Source of the DNA: Methanobacteriota archaeon
GTDB taxonomy: Archaea > Thermoplasmatota > Thermoplasmata > SG8-5 > JACRNV01
Reading direction: 5' to 3'
DNA length: 64,000 nt
NCBI GenBank assembly: GCA_016214785.1
Contig: JACRNV010000005.1
Span: 62,001-126,000, forward strand
Position 1 is the stretch's first letter. The number at the start of each line of letters is the position of its first letter. A program made the translations under genes and the position numbers. This document shows positions 14,784-24,900 of the stretch, in pieces. The notes beneath the pieces were generated by a model, which was not told the DNA's origin, made no database searches, and was given only the letters and a program-made list of their open reading frames with translations.

Positions 14784-16067
14784 TCAGAGCGCCAGCAGCT
14801 TCCGCGCCTGCCTTTCGGCTTCCTTCATTATTTTCGCCTCGTCGAAAGCCTTGAGCGCCCGTCCCCTGACGACGACCTTGCCGTCGACGATTACGTCCCG
14901 GACGTTCGCGCCGATGCAGGAATATGCCAAATTCGACACGAGATTGCCCGAATGCGTCGGTGCCATGTTCGGAGCGGTAATGTCGACAATTGCCAGGTCA
15001 GCGCGCTTCCCCCTTTCGATGGAGCCGATGGCCCTCTCCGCTCCGATGGCCCGCGCCGCATCTATCGTCGCCATGTCGAGTATCTCCTGCGCGTTCATGA
15101 CCGTAGCGTCCCACCGGTGCGCCTTGTGCGCCAGCGCGCAGAACTTCATCTCCTGGAACATGTCGAGGCAGTTGTTGGACGCGCTACCGTCCGTGCCCAA
15201 GCCTACGGGCACGCCTTCGCGGCGCATCTCCGGTACCGGCGCTATCCCACCGCTGGCCAGCTTGGCGTTCGACACAGGGCAGTGGGCGACGCCCACGCCG
15301 TTCTTCTTCAAGATGCGAATCTCATTGATTGTGAGCCAGACGCAGTGCGCGGCCGACAACCTGTCATTCAGGAAGCCAATGCCCTCCAGCCATGCGATGG
15401 GGCGCTTCCCCGTCTTCTTCTCGTGCTCGTGCACTTCGTACCTCGTTTCCTGGAGGTGCATGTGCAGGCCGGCGCCGTGCTCCTCTGCGAGGGAGCGCGC
15501 CCCAAGCAAGGTCTCCTCCGAACATGCATAAACCCCCTGGGGCGCGACCAGCGGCCTAACTAATGGGCTCGATTTGAACCGACTGATGAACCTGTCCGCG
15601 TTCTTCAGCGGGCTCCCCTTCTGGGTGGTCTTGTCGTCGTCGAGGACGGCCCAGCCGAGATGGCCCCTGATGCCCGTGGCCTCCACGGCCTCGGCGACGG
15701 CGTCCTCGTGGTAGTACATGTCCATGAAGGTGGTTGTACCCGAGAGAAGCATCTCGAGGCACCCGAGCATCGCGCCCGCGCGGACGTCCTGGCGAGTCCT
15801 GCGGGCGTCGACGGCGAATGTCCTGCCGAGGAACTGCTCGAGGTTCAGGTCGTCGGCCACGCCCTTCATCAGCGCCATTGCCGCGTGCCCGTGGCAGTTC
15901 ACGAGCCCGGGGATGACCGCGCAGCCGCTCGCGTCCAGTGTCTTCGCGCCCTTGATGGACTTGCCTATCGCTGCGATGCGCCCGTCCTCGATTAGGACAT
16001 CGGCCCGTAAAACATCCCTCTTCGGGTCCTGCGTGGCGACGAGGCCGTTCTTGATTACGAGGCTCAT
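14784..16067 (-). CDS. Amidohydrolase: SAH / 5'-methylthioadenosine deaminase family
   Basis: A 427-residue protein of the cytosine-deaminase-like amidohydrolase family, probably deaminating S-adenosylhomocysteine, 5'-methylthioadenosine or 5'-deoxyadenosine. The metal site is visible as NCHGHAAMALM (near 70), HMHLQET, LSAAHCVWL and GLGTDGSASNN. The long ORF in the track (from 16532) is an artefact because its first part is the frame shadow of the STAND-TPR gene. The ATG at 16067 gives the family's normal N-terminus (SLVIKNGLVATQD); an in-frame ATG at 16112 overlaps the upstream stop as ATGA and is an alternative. Confidence 0.88.
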   Translation of the reverse strand: MSLVIKNGLVATQDPKRDVLRADVLIEDGRIAAIGKSIKGAKTLDASGCAVIPGLVNCHGHAAMALMKGVADDLNLEQFLGRTFAVDARRTRQDVRAGAMLGCLEMLLSGTTTFMDMYYHEDAVAEAVEATGIRGHLGWAVLDDDKTTQKGSPLKNADRFISRFKSSPLVRPLVAPQGVYACSEETLLGARSLAEEHGAGLHMHLQETRYEVHEHEKKTGKRPIAWLEGIGFLNDRLSAAHCVWLTINEIRILKKNGVGVAHCPVSNAKLASGGIAPVPEMRREGVPVGLGTDGSASNNCLDMFQEMKFCALAHKAHRWDATVMNAQEILDMATIDAARAIGAERAIGSIERGKRADLAIVDITAPNMAPTHSGNLVSNLAYSCIGANVRDVIVDGKVVVRGRALKAFDEAKIMKEAERQARKLLAL

Positions 16068-16108
16068 CGCGACCGCATCGCCCGGATGATAGATAAAGGT
16101 TCTCGGGC

Positions 16109-18817
16109 TCATCCCGGGTTCGCCAGGCGCCAGTCCGAGAGAGACGGGGGGAACTTCGCCCCCAGGGCCTCGATGTCCCGCCTGGCCTCCTCCATCGTCT
16201 CGTCCCCGTTGGGCAGGGAGAAGCGCGCCAGCGCCAGCGCAAGGTCGTGGTTCGACACAGCCCGCTCGTACTTGTCCCCCAGGCGCTCGAACAGGGCTAC
16301 CGAATCCTCCAGGTAGCGCATGGAAATATACCACTCCCCCTTCAGGCCGGAGAGCGCCCCCAGGGTCCTGCAGAGCCTGGCCCTCCCGCGCAGGTTGGAC
16401 TGGTCGGTCGCCGCCATCGCGTCCCTCAGCGTGCTCTCGGCTCCCGCGACGTTCCTTGCTGCGAGCTGTATCAGCCCCCACGCATGAAGCGCGGCGGCGC
16501 GCCCCTCGGAGCGCGGGGCCAGCGCGGCCCATTCTACGAACTCCCTGGCGGTCGCCGACGCATCCTCAATCTTCCCGAGGGCCAGATGTGCCCTCGATAT
16601 GTCGACGCGCGCCCCCGCCAGGGAGCCGCGGTCCTGCGCCCCCACTCTCGCCTCGCACGACCGCGCATACCTGCCCACTGCCTCCTCAGCCTTCCCGGCA
16701 GCCATTGCCTCGTGGCCCTCGATCGCCAGGGCCTCGGCCTCGACGTTCTTGTCGCCGGACATCCTCGCGACGGCCAGCGCCCTCTTCCTGTGCTTCCCCG
16801 ACTCTTCCCACGCCCCCGTCTCCCACAATGCCATTGCTAGATTGACAAGGGACATCCCGTACCTCGGGTCGCCGTGCCTCTCGAACAGCGCCGCGCTCTC
16901 CCTCCACAGCGCGACGGCCTCGGCGAGCCTGTTCCCCTTGTAGCGTATGGCGGCGATGTTGTTGAGGATGGTCCCCTCCATCCGCACGTTCTTCGCGGCG
17001 CGAATCCTGTCCAATGCGGCCTTGTAATGCTCTGCGGCCTCATCGAGGCGCCCCCGGAGCATGCACACGTTCCCGCGCGTCGCCTCGCAGAGTCCTATGA
17101 GATCGTCCCTCCTCGACCTCCTCGCCAGCGCGACCGCGCGCTCGCTATGCTCTTCCGCCTTCTCGATCTCCCCCTTCCTGAGGTGAAGGGTCGCCAGCTC
17201 GTCGCATATCCTCGCCTCTATGTGCGGGTTGCCCCTGGGCAGCGCGTCCATGCTTTCCCCGTATGCCCTGAGCGCCGCGTCCAGGTCCCTCTTCGCGAGA
17301 TGCACGGAGGCTATGCGCGCCATCGTCTCGGCCCGGGGCGCGCGGTCGCGCCCGAGAAGCGCCATGGCCTCTTCAAAGCACGCGATCGCCTCGCCCCACT
17401 TCCCTTTCATCTTACGGAGGTTCCCCTTCAGTATCAGAGCGTTGGCCCTGTCCCCCTTGTCGAGATGGCCCAGGTCGAGCTGGCCGATAATGGCCTCCAG
17501 CTTATCACCGAGCCCGGCCTTGAGCATCGGCTCCCCCGCATCGCGCAGGGCCTTCCCGCACTCCCGTAGCGCCCCGGCCTTCACGAGGTGGGAGCACGCC
17601 TCGGCCGCATGCCCGGCGTCGTCCCACGTGGCCACGAGCGCGCGGGCTATCCTCAAATGGGCGCGCCGCCTTTCCTCCGGGCTTCCGCTCTCTGGCAGGA
17701 CGAACTGTGGCGCCAGATGGACATGGCCCCCGGCGGACATGAGCGCCCCCTTCTCGGTAAGCCACGAGACGACCTGGTAGTCTATGCCGAGCTGGGCGAT
17801 CTCCCCGACGTGCACGGGCCTGCCAAAGGCCGCCAGGAGCCCGAGGAGCCGCCTCTCCCCCCTGGACAGGGCTGCGTCATCCGTAAGGGGGGCGTCCCCT
17901 CCGCGACGCGGCGACAGCAGCAGAGGCCTCCCGCCCGTTTGGGCGAACGCCTCCGAGGGGATGGGGTAGCCCTGCCGCCTGGCAAGGGCGAGTGTCTCCT
18001 CCTCGCTCAGCGGGCCCATGTCCAGCCTCCCCCACGTGCCTTCGGCCAGCGTCGGGCAGGGGCCATCTGTGGAGAGCACGAGCTTCGCCGCTCTCCCATC
18101 TGCCATGGCCCTGGCCAGCGACTCGACCTCCGCCTGGCTCTGCGCGTGCCCTGTGTCGTCGAGCGCGATGAGCATCGGAGGCCTGACTTCGCCCAGTATG
18201 CTCGCCACCCTTGCGTAAGGTATCTCCCGCTCCGAGCGCATTATGTAGCCGAGCAGGCCGCCGGCGCCTTCCGGCAGGGTCGCGGCCAGGGATTCCAGGC
18301 CCTCGCGCAGCGTGCCGTCCCTCTTGAGCGACCAGTAGAACGCCGTTCGCTCGGTCCCGAGCCCGGCCATGAAGCGGCGCAGAAGGGAGGTCTTTCCCAT
18401 GCCCCTCTCACCATATAGTATGAGCGTTGCCGGGCCATCCCGGGCGAATGCCGCCAACTCCCTTAGCTCCCTCGAGCGCCCGACGAAGTCCGCCGGCGGC
18501 GCGACAGACAATGTCTTCGGTGCGAGCGCGCGCTTCCCCAGGCCGTTGGCGACGACCCTACCTTCGTCCGTGAGGAAGTAGCATGTCCTCTTCCTGCTGC
18601 AGCCGTCGACGCGCGCCTTCCTCGCGAAGACGTACCCCCTCCTCATCAGGTCTATCACCGCCCGCGGCACGTGGTTGCGCGCTATCCCGACCGACTGCGC
18701 CACCCCGTCCTGCGTCACCAGCCTAGGTTGCAGGTAGCTGCCCGCCAGGCGCGAGAGCGGGGCTAGGTGAGAGACAATCTTCTCCTGCGTGGGGCTAAGG
18801 TCGTTCGCCCGCTGCAC
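16109..18817 (-). CDS. wHTH - STAND ATPase - TPR regulatory protein (paralogue)
   Basis: A 902-residue protein with the same layout as that at 8372-10819. It has an N-terminal winged helix (LVTQDGVAQSVGIARNHVPRAVIDLMRRGYVFARKAR, then a CYFLTDEG wing), a STAND ATPase opening with FVGRSRELRELAAF, Walker A GERGMGKTSL (about 135) and Walker B LIALDDTG (about 200), and at least eight TPR-like units from about residue 430 to the end. It is likely a ligand-sensing, ATP-switched transcription factor. It may be cotranscribed with the downstream amidohydrolase (ATGA overlap at 16109-16112) and is divergent from the giant surface protein, a possible target. Confidence 0.85.
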   Translation of the reverse strand: MQRANDLSPTQEKIVSHLAPLSRLAGSYLQPRLVTQDGVAQSVGIARNHVPRAVIDLMRRGYVFARKARVDGCSRKRTCYFLTDEGRVVANGLGKRALAPKTLSVAPPADFVGRSRELRELAAFARDGPATLILYGERGMGKTSLLRRFMAGLGTERTAFYWSLKRDGTLREGLESLAATLPEGAGGLLGYIMRSEREIPYARVASILGEVRPPMLIALDDTGHAQSQAEVESLARAMADGRAAKLVLSTDGPCPTLAEGTWGRLDMGPLSEEETLALARRQGYPIPSEAFAQTGGRPLLLSPRRGGDAPLTDDAALSRGERRLLGLLAAFGRPVHVGEIAQLGIDYQVVSWLTEKGALMSAGGHVHLAPQFVLPESGSPEERRRAHLRIARALVATWDDAGHAAEACSHLVKAGALRECGKALRDAGEPMLKAGLGDKLEAIIGQLDLGHLDKGDRANALILKGNLRKMKGKWGEAIACFEEAMALLGRDRAPRAETMARIASVHLAKRDLDAALRAYGESMDALPRGNPHIEARICDELATLHLRKGEIEKAEEHSERAVALARRSRRDDLIGLCEATRGNVCMLRGRLDEAAEHYKAALDRIRAAKNVRMEGTILNNIAAIRYKGNRLAEAVALWRESAALFERHGDPRYGMSLVNLAMALWETGAWEESGKHRKRALAVARMSGDKNVEAEALAIEGHEAMAAGKAEEAVGRYARSCEARVGAQDRGSLAGARVDISRAHLALGKIEDASATAREFVEWAALAPRSEGRAAALHAWGLIQLAARNVAGAESTLRDAMAATDQSNLRGRARLCRTLGALSGLKGEWYISMRYLEDSVALFERLGDKYERAVSNHDLALALARFSLPNGDETMEEARRDIEALGAKFPPSLSDWRLANPG

Positions 18818-18838
18818 GCATGTGATTTGTTTTCTTAG

Positions 18839-18846
18839 TATAAAAA
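18839..18846 (-). promoter_or_regulatory. TATA box for the 902-aa STAND-TPR gene
   Basis: The minus-strand TTTTTATA is centred about 26 bp upstream of the ATG at 18817. The 178-bp divergent spacer is AT-rich compared with its surroundings. Confidence 0.6.
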
Positions 18847-18915
18847 CATTTCTATTTGTTGCACTAAGAAAATTATATATTATAAGTTGTGCAAGTTGTG
18901 CGGCTGTTCGAGAGG

Positions 18916-18923
18916 TTTAAATA
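18916..18923 (+). promoter_or_regulatory. TATA box for the giant surface protein gene
   Basis: The sequence tttaaata is followed about 25 bp later by an expected start site near 18947, leaving a leader of roughly 50 bases. The leader holds GAGGAGG (18981-18987), a strong ribosome binding site for the ATG at 18996, and a 17-codon upstream ORF from 18958 to 19011 that overlaps the main start. Confidence 0.6.
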
Positions 18924-18995
18924 CGCGCAATCTCATGCAATTGGACAAGGAGTCTCAATGTCGTACGTTGCGAAAGCGTCGAGGAGGCTGTCGGG

Positions 18996-21900
18996 ATGCG
19001 TGCGGTGTTAGGTAAGTGGGCGGCTGTTTCTGTGGGCCTGGTAGTGTTGCTGAGCGCGATGGTCGTGGGGAGCTGGCAGACGAACGGGACGGCCTCGCGC
19101 CCTGCAGTGCCTCTGAATTATACTGCACATGCACCGATAAGGATCAACTCAGACGCGGAGTTCGCGACGAAGGCGGCGAGCGAGGGGTGGAACGGGAGCG
19201 GGGCGCAGGGGGACCCGTATATCATCGAGAGCTACGACATCAACGGTACAAGTTACGGATATTGCATCTACATCGGGAACACAACAGATTATTTTGTAGT
19301 GAGCAATTCTTATTTGCATGAGGCGAGCGGTGTGAGCAGTTACCCTTATTATTGCGAGGCAGGATTAATCCTTTATAATGTACAAAATGGCACCATCGCC
19401 AATAACAACGCCTCCTCGAATAACGGTTATGGCATCTTCCTCAACTTCTACAGTAACTACAACACCATCGTCAACAACACCGCCTCCTCGAACAACGGTT
19501 ACGGCGGCATCTTCCTCAACTTCGTCAGCAACTACAACACCATCGCCAACAACACCGCTTCCTCGAACAACGGTTGGGGCATCTTCCTCGACTCCTCCAG
19601 CAGTAACGCCGTCGCCAATAACACAGCTTCCTCGAACAACTTGGGTGGCATCTTTATCTCCTACTCCAGCAGCAACGCCATCGCTAACAACACTATGGCG
19701 GATGATGGAATATTCATAAGGGGAGATTTGCTTGAGCATTGGAACACTCACACAATCGACACTTCGAACACGGTGAATGGCAAACCCGTCCAATATTGGG
19801 AAAATCAGACTAGTGGAAGCGTACCCACGGGAGCCGGGCAGGTAATACTCGCCAATTGTACGAACGTCGTAGTGGAGAACCACAACGTGAGCAAGGGAAC
19901 GGTTGGGATCGAGTTAGGTTTCTCCACCAGCAACATAATCACCAACAATACCGCCTTCTCGAACGACGAAGACGGCATATACGTCTGTAACTCTAGCAGC
20001 AATACCATCGTCAACAACACAGCCTCCTCGAACAACCAATATGGCATCTACTTGGATGGAACAAGTAGCAATACCATTTACCATAACAATATCATCGACA
20101 ACTTCATCCAAGCATTCGATAACGGAATGAACTCCTGGGACAACGGTTACCCATCCGGCGGTAACTTCTGGTCCAACTACACCGGCGTCGATGTCATGTC
20201 CGGCCCCAACCAGAACGTCCCCGGCGCTGACGGCATCGGGGACACGCCGTTCATCATCGACGCCGACTCGCGGGACAACTACCCGCTGATGGCGCCCTTC
20301 AACGGCTCGGTGCTGGCGCCCCCCGCCTGGAACTGGTCCGTGCCCGTCGATTACACCTCGAACGGCCCCGGCATCGGCGACCTGGACGGCGACGGCTTCG
20401 CTGAAGTCCTGTTCTGCTCCAACTGCGGCGTCCACTGCCTCGACCGCTACGGGAGCTGGCTGTGGAACTACAACGGGACTGCCGATTTCCGCGAGTCATT
20501 GCCCGTCGTAGCCAACCTGTACCAGGACGGGAGCGCGGAGGTGCTCGTCGGCTCCCTGAACGGCAGCCTCTATTGTTTCGACTCCCTGGGGAACCTTGCA
20601 TGGTCCTCGGATTATATCGGTGAATGGCTCACGTCCGCGCCTGGCGTGGCGGACATAGACGCCAACGGCGCCCTTGAAATAATCATGGCTTCGGACAACG
20701 GAACCTATTGCCTCGATGCCTTCGGCAACCTCACGTGGAGCGTCCCTTACAATGTCAGCTTCGCCACCTCCCCCTCGAACACCCCGGCCATCGACGATCT
20801 TGATGGCGACGGCCTGATGGAGATAGTCTATGCGACATCCAACAACTACATTAGCTGCATAAACTGCACTGGAAATGAAATGTGGGGGGTCTACTGCGGC
20901 GACCCTTACTCCGCCAATTCGTCCCCTGCCTCCCCTGCTGTCGCCGACATCAATGCCGACGGCCTGAAGGAGATCCTGGTCAATTGCGAGGACTTCCTGG
21001 TCTGCTATGATAAGAACGGGAGCGAGCTCTGGCGCTTCAACTGCTCGGTCTCCACCACCAGCAGCTCGGACACGGGCCCGACAGTCGCCGACCTCGACCT
21101 CGATGGCAATTATGAGATACTCTTCGGCATACCCGAGGGGCACTTCTACTGCATCAATCACACCGGCCAGCTTTTATGGGAGAAGAACTACACCGTATAT
21201 TCGTGGAGCCCGGGCGTTGGCGACTTCTCCGGGAGCCCCGACCTCGAGGTCCTCGTGTCCTTTGATGGCATCCGGTGCCTCGACAAGGACGGGAACGAGC
21301 TGTGGTACAACAACACCGACTGGGTACTTGGCGCGGTGTCCGGCGACATTGACCGGGATGGCGGCGTCGAGCTGCTGGTGAGGTTCCAGGGCAACATGAC
21401 GTGCATCAAGACGCCCGGCGCGAGCCCTGATGGCTACCTGGAATGGCCTTTCTTCAAGAACGGGCTCACCCACCCTGGCAGGTATTCCAACATCACGAGC
21501 CAGTCGCAGAACGACCTCTCCATAGTCCCCACTGACATCTCCTTCTCCATCCCCGCCCCGCATAAATGGGACGAGGTCACCATCACCGCCACGATACGGA
21601 GCAATGTCCCTGTCACCAACCTGCCGCCGAGCTCCGCGGTCGATGCGAGCGCGCCGTACTGGAAGGCGTCGAGCCCAATTACCATCAACGCAACGGCCAG
21701 CGATCCCGACGGGAACGTATCCTCCGTGGACCTCTGGTTCAGGTGGTCGAGCAACAACGCGAGCTGGGGCGCCTGGACGCTCTTCGGGAACGATACCGCG
21801 TTCCCATGGTCGTGGTCGTTCAACTTCACGAGCGGCCAGGGATTCTACCAGTTCTATTCGATTGCAGAGGACAATCTCGGCGCGACCGAGTCAGCCCCGG

Positions 21901-24900
21901 GCGCGCCCGACGCCCTCTGCGGCTACGATTCCACCCCCGGCTCGCAGACGCTTAGCGCCGGCCCCGGCTTCTGGAAGGGCGCCAACATCACTGTGAACGC
22001 CAGCGCCAGCGACGCCGTGAGCGGAGTCGCGAGCGTGGAGCTCTGGTACAGGTACTCCGCGAACAACGCGACATGGGGTTCCTGGGCGCTCGTCGGCGCC
22101 GACTCGGCGCCGCCGTACCAATGGAACCTGACGCTCGGGTTTGGCTATTACCAGTTCTACACTCGTGTCCGGGACTTGGCGGGGAACTACGAGCCAGTGC
22201 CAGGCGGCCCCGAGCTGTGGATAGGAATCGACACCGCATTCCCGGTCAGCGCGGTCGATGCCATCAGCCCGTACGTCCAGCCTAACGCCCCCATAATAGT
22301 GACTGCGACGGCGAGCGACACTGGCGCGTCCGGCCTGGCGGGCGTGGAGATGTGGTACCGGAACTCCACAGACAATTCGACCTGGGGCGCATGGTCCCTC
22401 TTCGGCACGGACTCGGCGGCACCGTATTCGTGGAGCTTCACCTTCCCGGCGGGAGCGGCCTATTACGAGTTCTACTCGAGAGCGAGGGACAATGCGGGGA
22501 ACTACGAGCCTGCGCCGGGAAGCGCGGACACGCGCTGCTACTACAACCCGCCCGCTCCGTCGATCACTGTGTCCAAGATTGTAGACAAGGCGACCGCCAA
22601 CCCCGGCGACAACCTGACGTACACAATATATTTCGACAACACGGGCGGAGCTATCGCCTCCGACGTCTTCGTCAACGACACGCTGCCTGCTGGTGTCACA
22701 TACATCAGCGACACCTCCGCCTCGCTGCCGGAGTTCTCCTCGCGCGTCATAAACGGCGCCGAATGCTATTTCTCATTCGTCAATGTCGCGCCGGGCGCTC
22801 ACAGCTTCACACTGATGGCGAGCATCAACTCGACTGTGGCGAACGGCACGAACTTGACAAATTACGTTTCCTGTGAATATTATCCTTCGGGCACGCTCAC
22901 GGAGGCATGGGCGAGCACGACCATCGGTGGAGTCTTGGTCCCGAGGCCGCCGATACGCATCAACAGCAACTCCGACTTCGACGCCGCGCACGGGGTGAGC
23001 TCGGGGAACGGCTCGCAGGCGAACCCGTACATCATCGAGAACTGGGACATCAACGGAGGCGGGTACGGGTACTGCGTCTACGTCGGGAATACTACGATGT
23101 ACTTCACCGTCAGGAACTGCTACCTCCACAACGCGAGCGGAGTCTCCCTGTGGCCGTACTATTACGGCCAGGGCATAATCCTCTACAACATCCAGAACGG
23201 CACGATAAACAACAACAATGCGTCCTCGAACGCAAATATCGGCATCCACCTCGATCACTCCGACGGCAATACCATCTCGAACAACAATGCAACCTTAAAT
23301 GGTGGATACGACTGGGGAGGCATCTTGCTGTACATGTCCAATGGCACTACCGTAACAGGCAACTCTGTCTGCTCGAATACAGGCCCCTGCAGCAGTGGTA
23401 TCAATGTCACATATTCCAATAACAACATAATCGCATACAACCGCGCTTCCTCGAATGCTGGCCTCGAAGGACGCGGTATCATACTCTTAGGTTCTGATAA
23501 TAATACAGTGGCAAATAATACTCTCTCCTTGAATGTCTATGGTTGTTGGTTAATTTACGGATGCGATAGCAACACCCTAAGGAACAATTCACTATCACAG
23601 AATACCTATGGATGTAGCATTATCGCGGGCACCGTGAATGTCCTTTATTATAATAATTTCATCAACAACACGTACCAACAAGCATTTGATACTGGGAATT
23701 CGAATTACTGGAACGCCTCCTACCCCACCGGCGGCAACTACTGGTCCAACTACACTGGTGTCGATGTCATGTCCGGACCCAACCAGGACATCCCCGGCGC
23801 AGACGGCATCGGCGACACGCCCTTCATCATAGACGCCGACTCTCAGGACATGTATCCGCTCATGTCGCCGATCAACTTGAGTGCGGGAAGCGATTACTCC
23901 ATCTGCTCTACCCCCACTAATCCAGTACCGTTCTCCTCTCCTGGTCCTGTCGTCCTCGCCGCCAACGGATCGAACTGCACCGTCTCCTTCTACCTGGATT
24001 CCGTGAGCGAGACAAACCTCATCTACCGGGAATACGGGGTCTTTGTCCCCGCCGGCGGATGGGCGAACGTCTCCGCCGGCTGGTTCGTGACATCCGACGG
24101 CAACCACACCATCATCGTCAATATCACCGACTCTGACCCCGCGGAGGCCGACCTCTCCAACAACCAGGCCTCCAAGGATGTCTATGTCACACCGCCGTGC
24201 GGCAAGCTGAAGGTCAAGGCCAGCTCCGACAAGCAGAAATATGTCTCTGGCGTAGACACACACGCTGATATCATAGTCAAGGTCACCTACCTCGGCCAGC
24301 TCGTCGGCGGCGCGAACGTCTCCGCTTGGACCCTCTCCCCCAACGGGACGAACTCCTCCGTCGCCATGGCCGAAGCCTCCCCCGGGATATGGGTGGGCGC
24401 ATATCCCTTCACGAACGAATCGGTCCCTGGGACGTACAGGATCAAGGCTGTCGCCACAAAAGCTGGCTTCATCGACGGCGCCAACGACGACTCGAAGGAC
24501 AAGTTCTTCCTGGACTCCCCCAATGCCGTGCAGTCCGTCACGGTGACGCCTCCCATCTCTCAATCTGCCGATACATTGCTCATCGAGGTTTCGGGCAACG
24601 GTTCCGTTAACAAGGCCGTGCTCCGCGGCGCGGTCATAAACTGCTCGTACAGCCTGCCGCTCTTCGACGACGGCACGCATGGCGACGCATTGCCGTCGGA
24701 CGGCATTTTCAGCAACCAGATCGATGCGTCCCTCCTCCGCTCCAGCGATTATGTCGTTGACGCCGTCACGGCCGACGGCGCCTTCCCGGCCAAGGGGTCA
24801 TTCGCCGTCGTCCCTCCCGACCTGCTCATGCGCGACGTCATCGGTTTCTCGAGCTCCGGCGGCTCCGCGCTCCTCTGCTCGGGCACGACCAACATAACCA

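Noticed and set aside
14784-16532. 582-aa version of the amidohydrolase
   Set aside because: The first 150 residues are a frame shadow of the upstream STAND-TPR gene; the enzyme family begins at the 16067 start.
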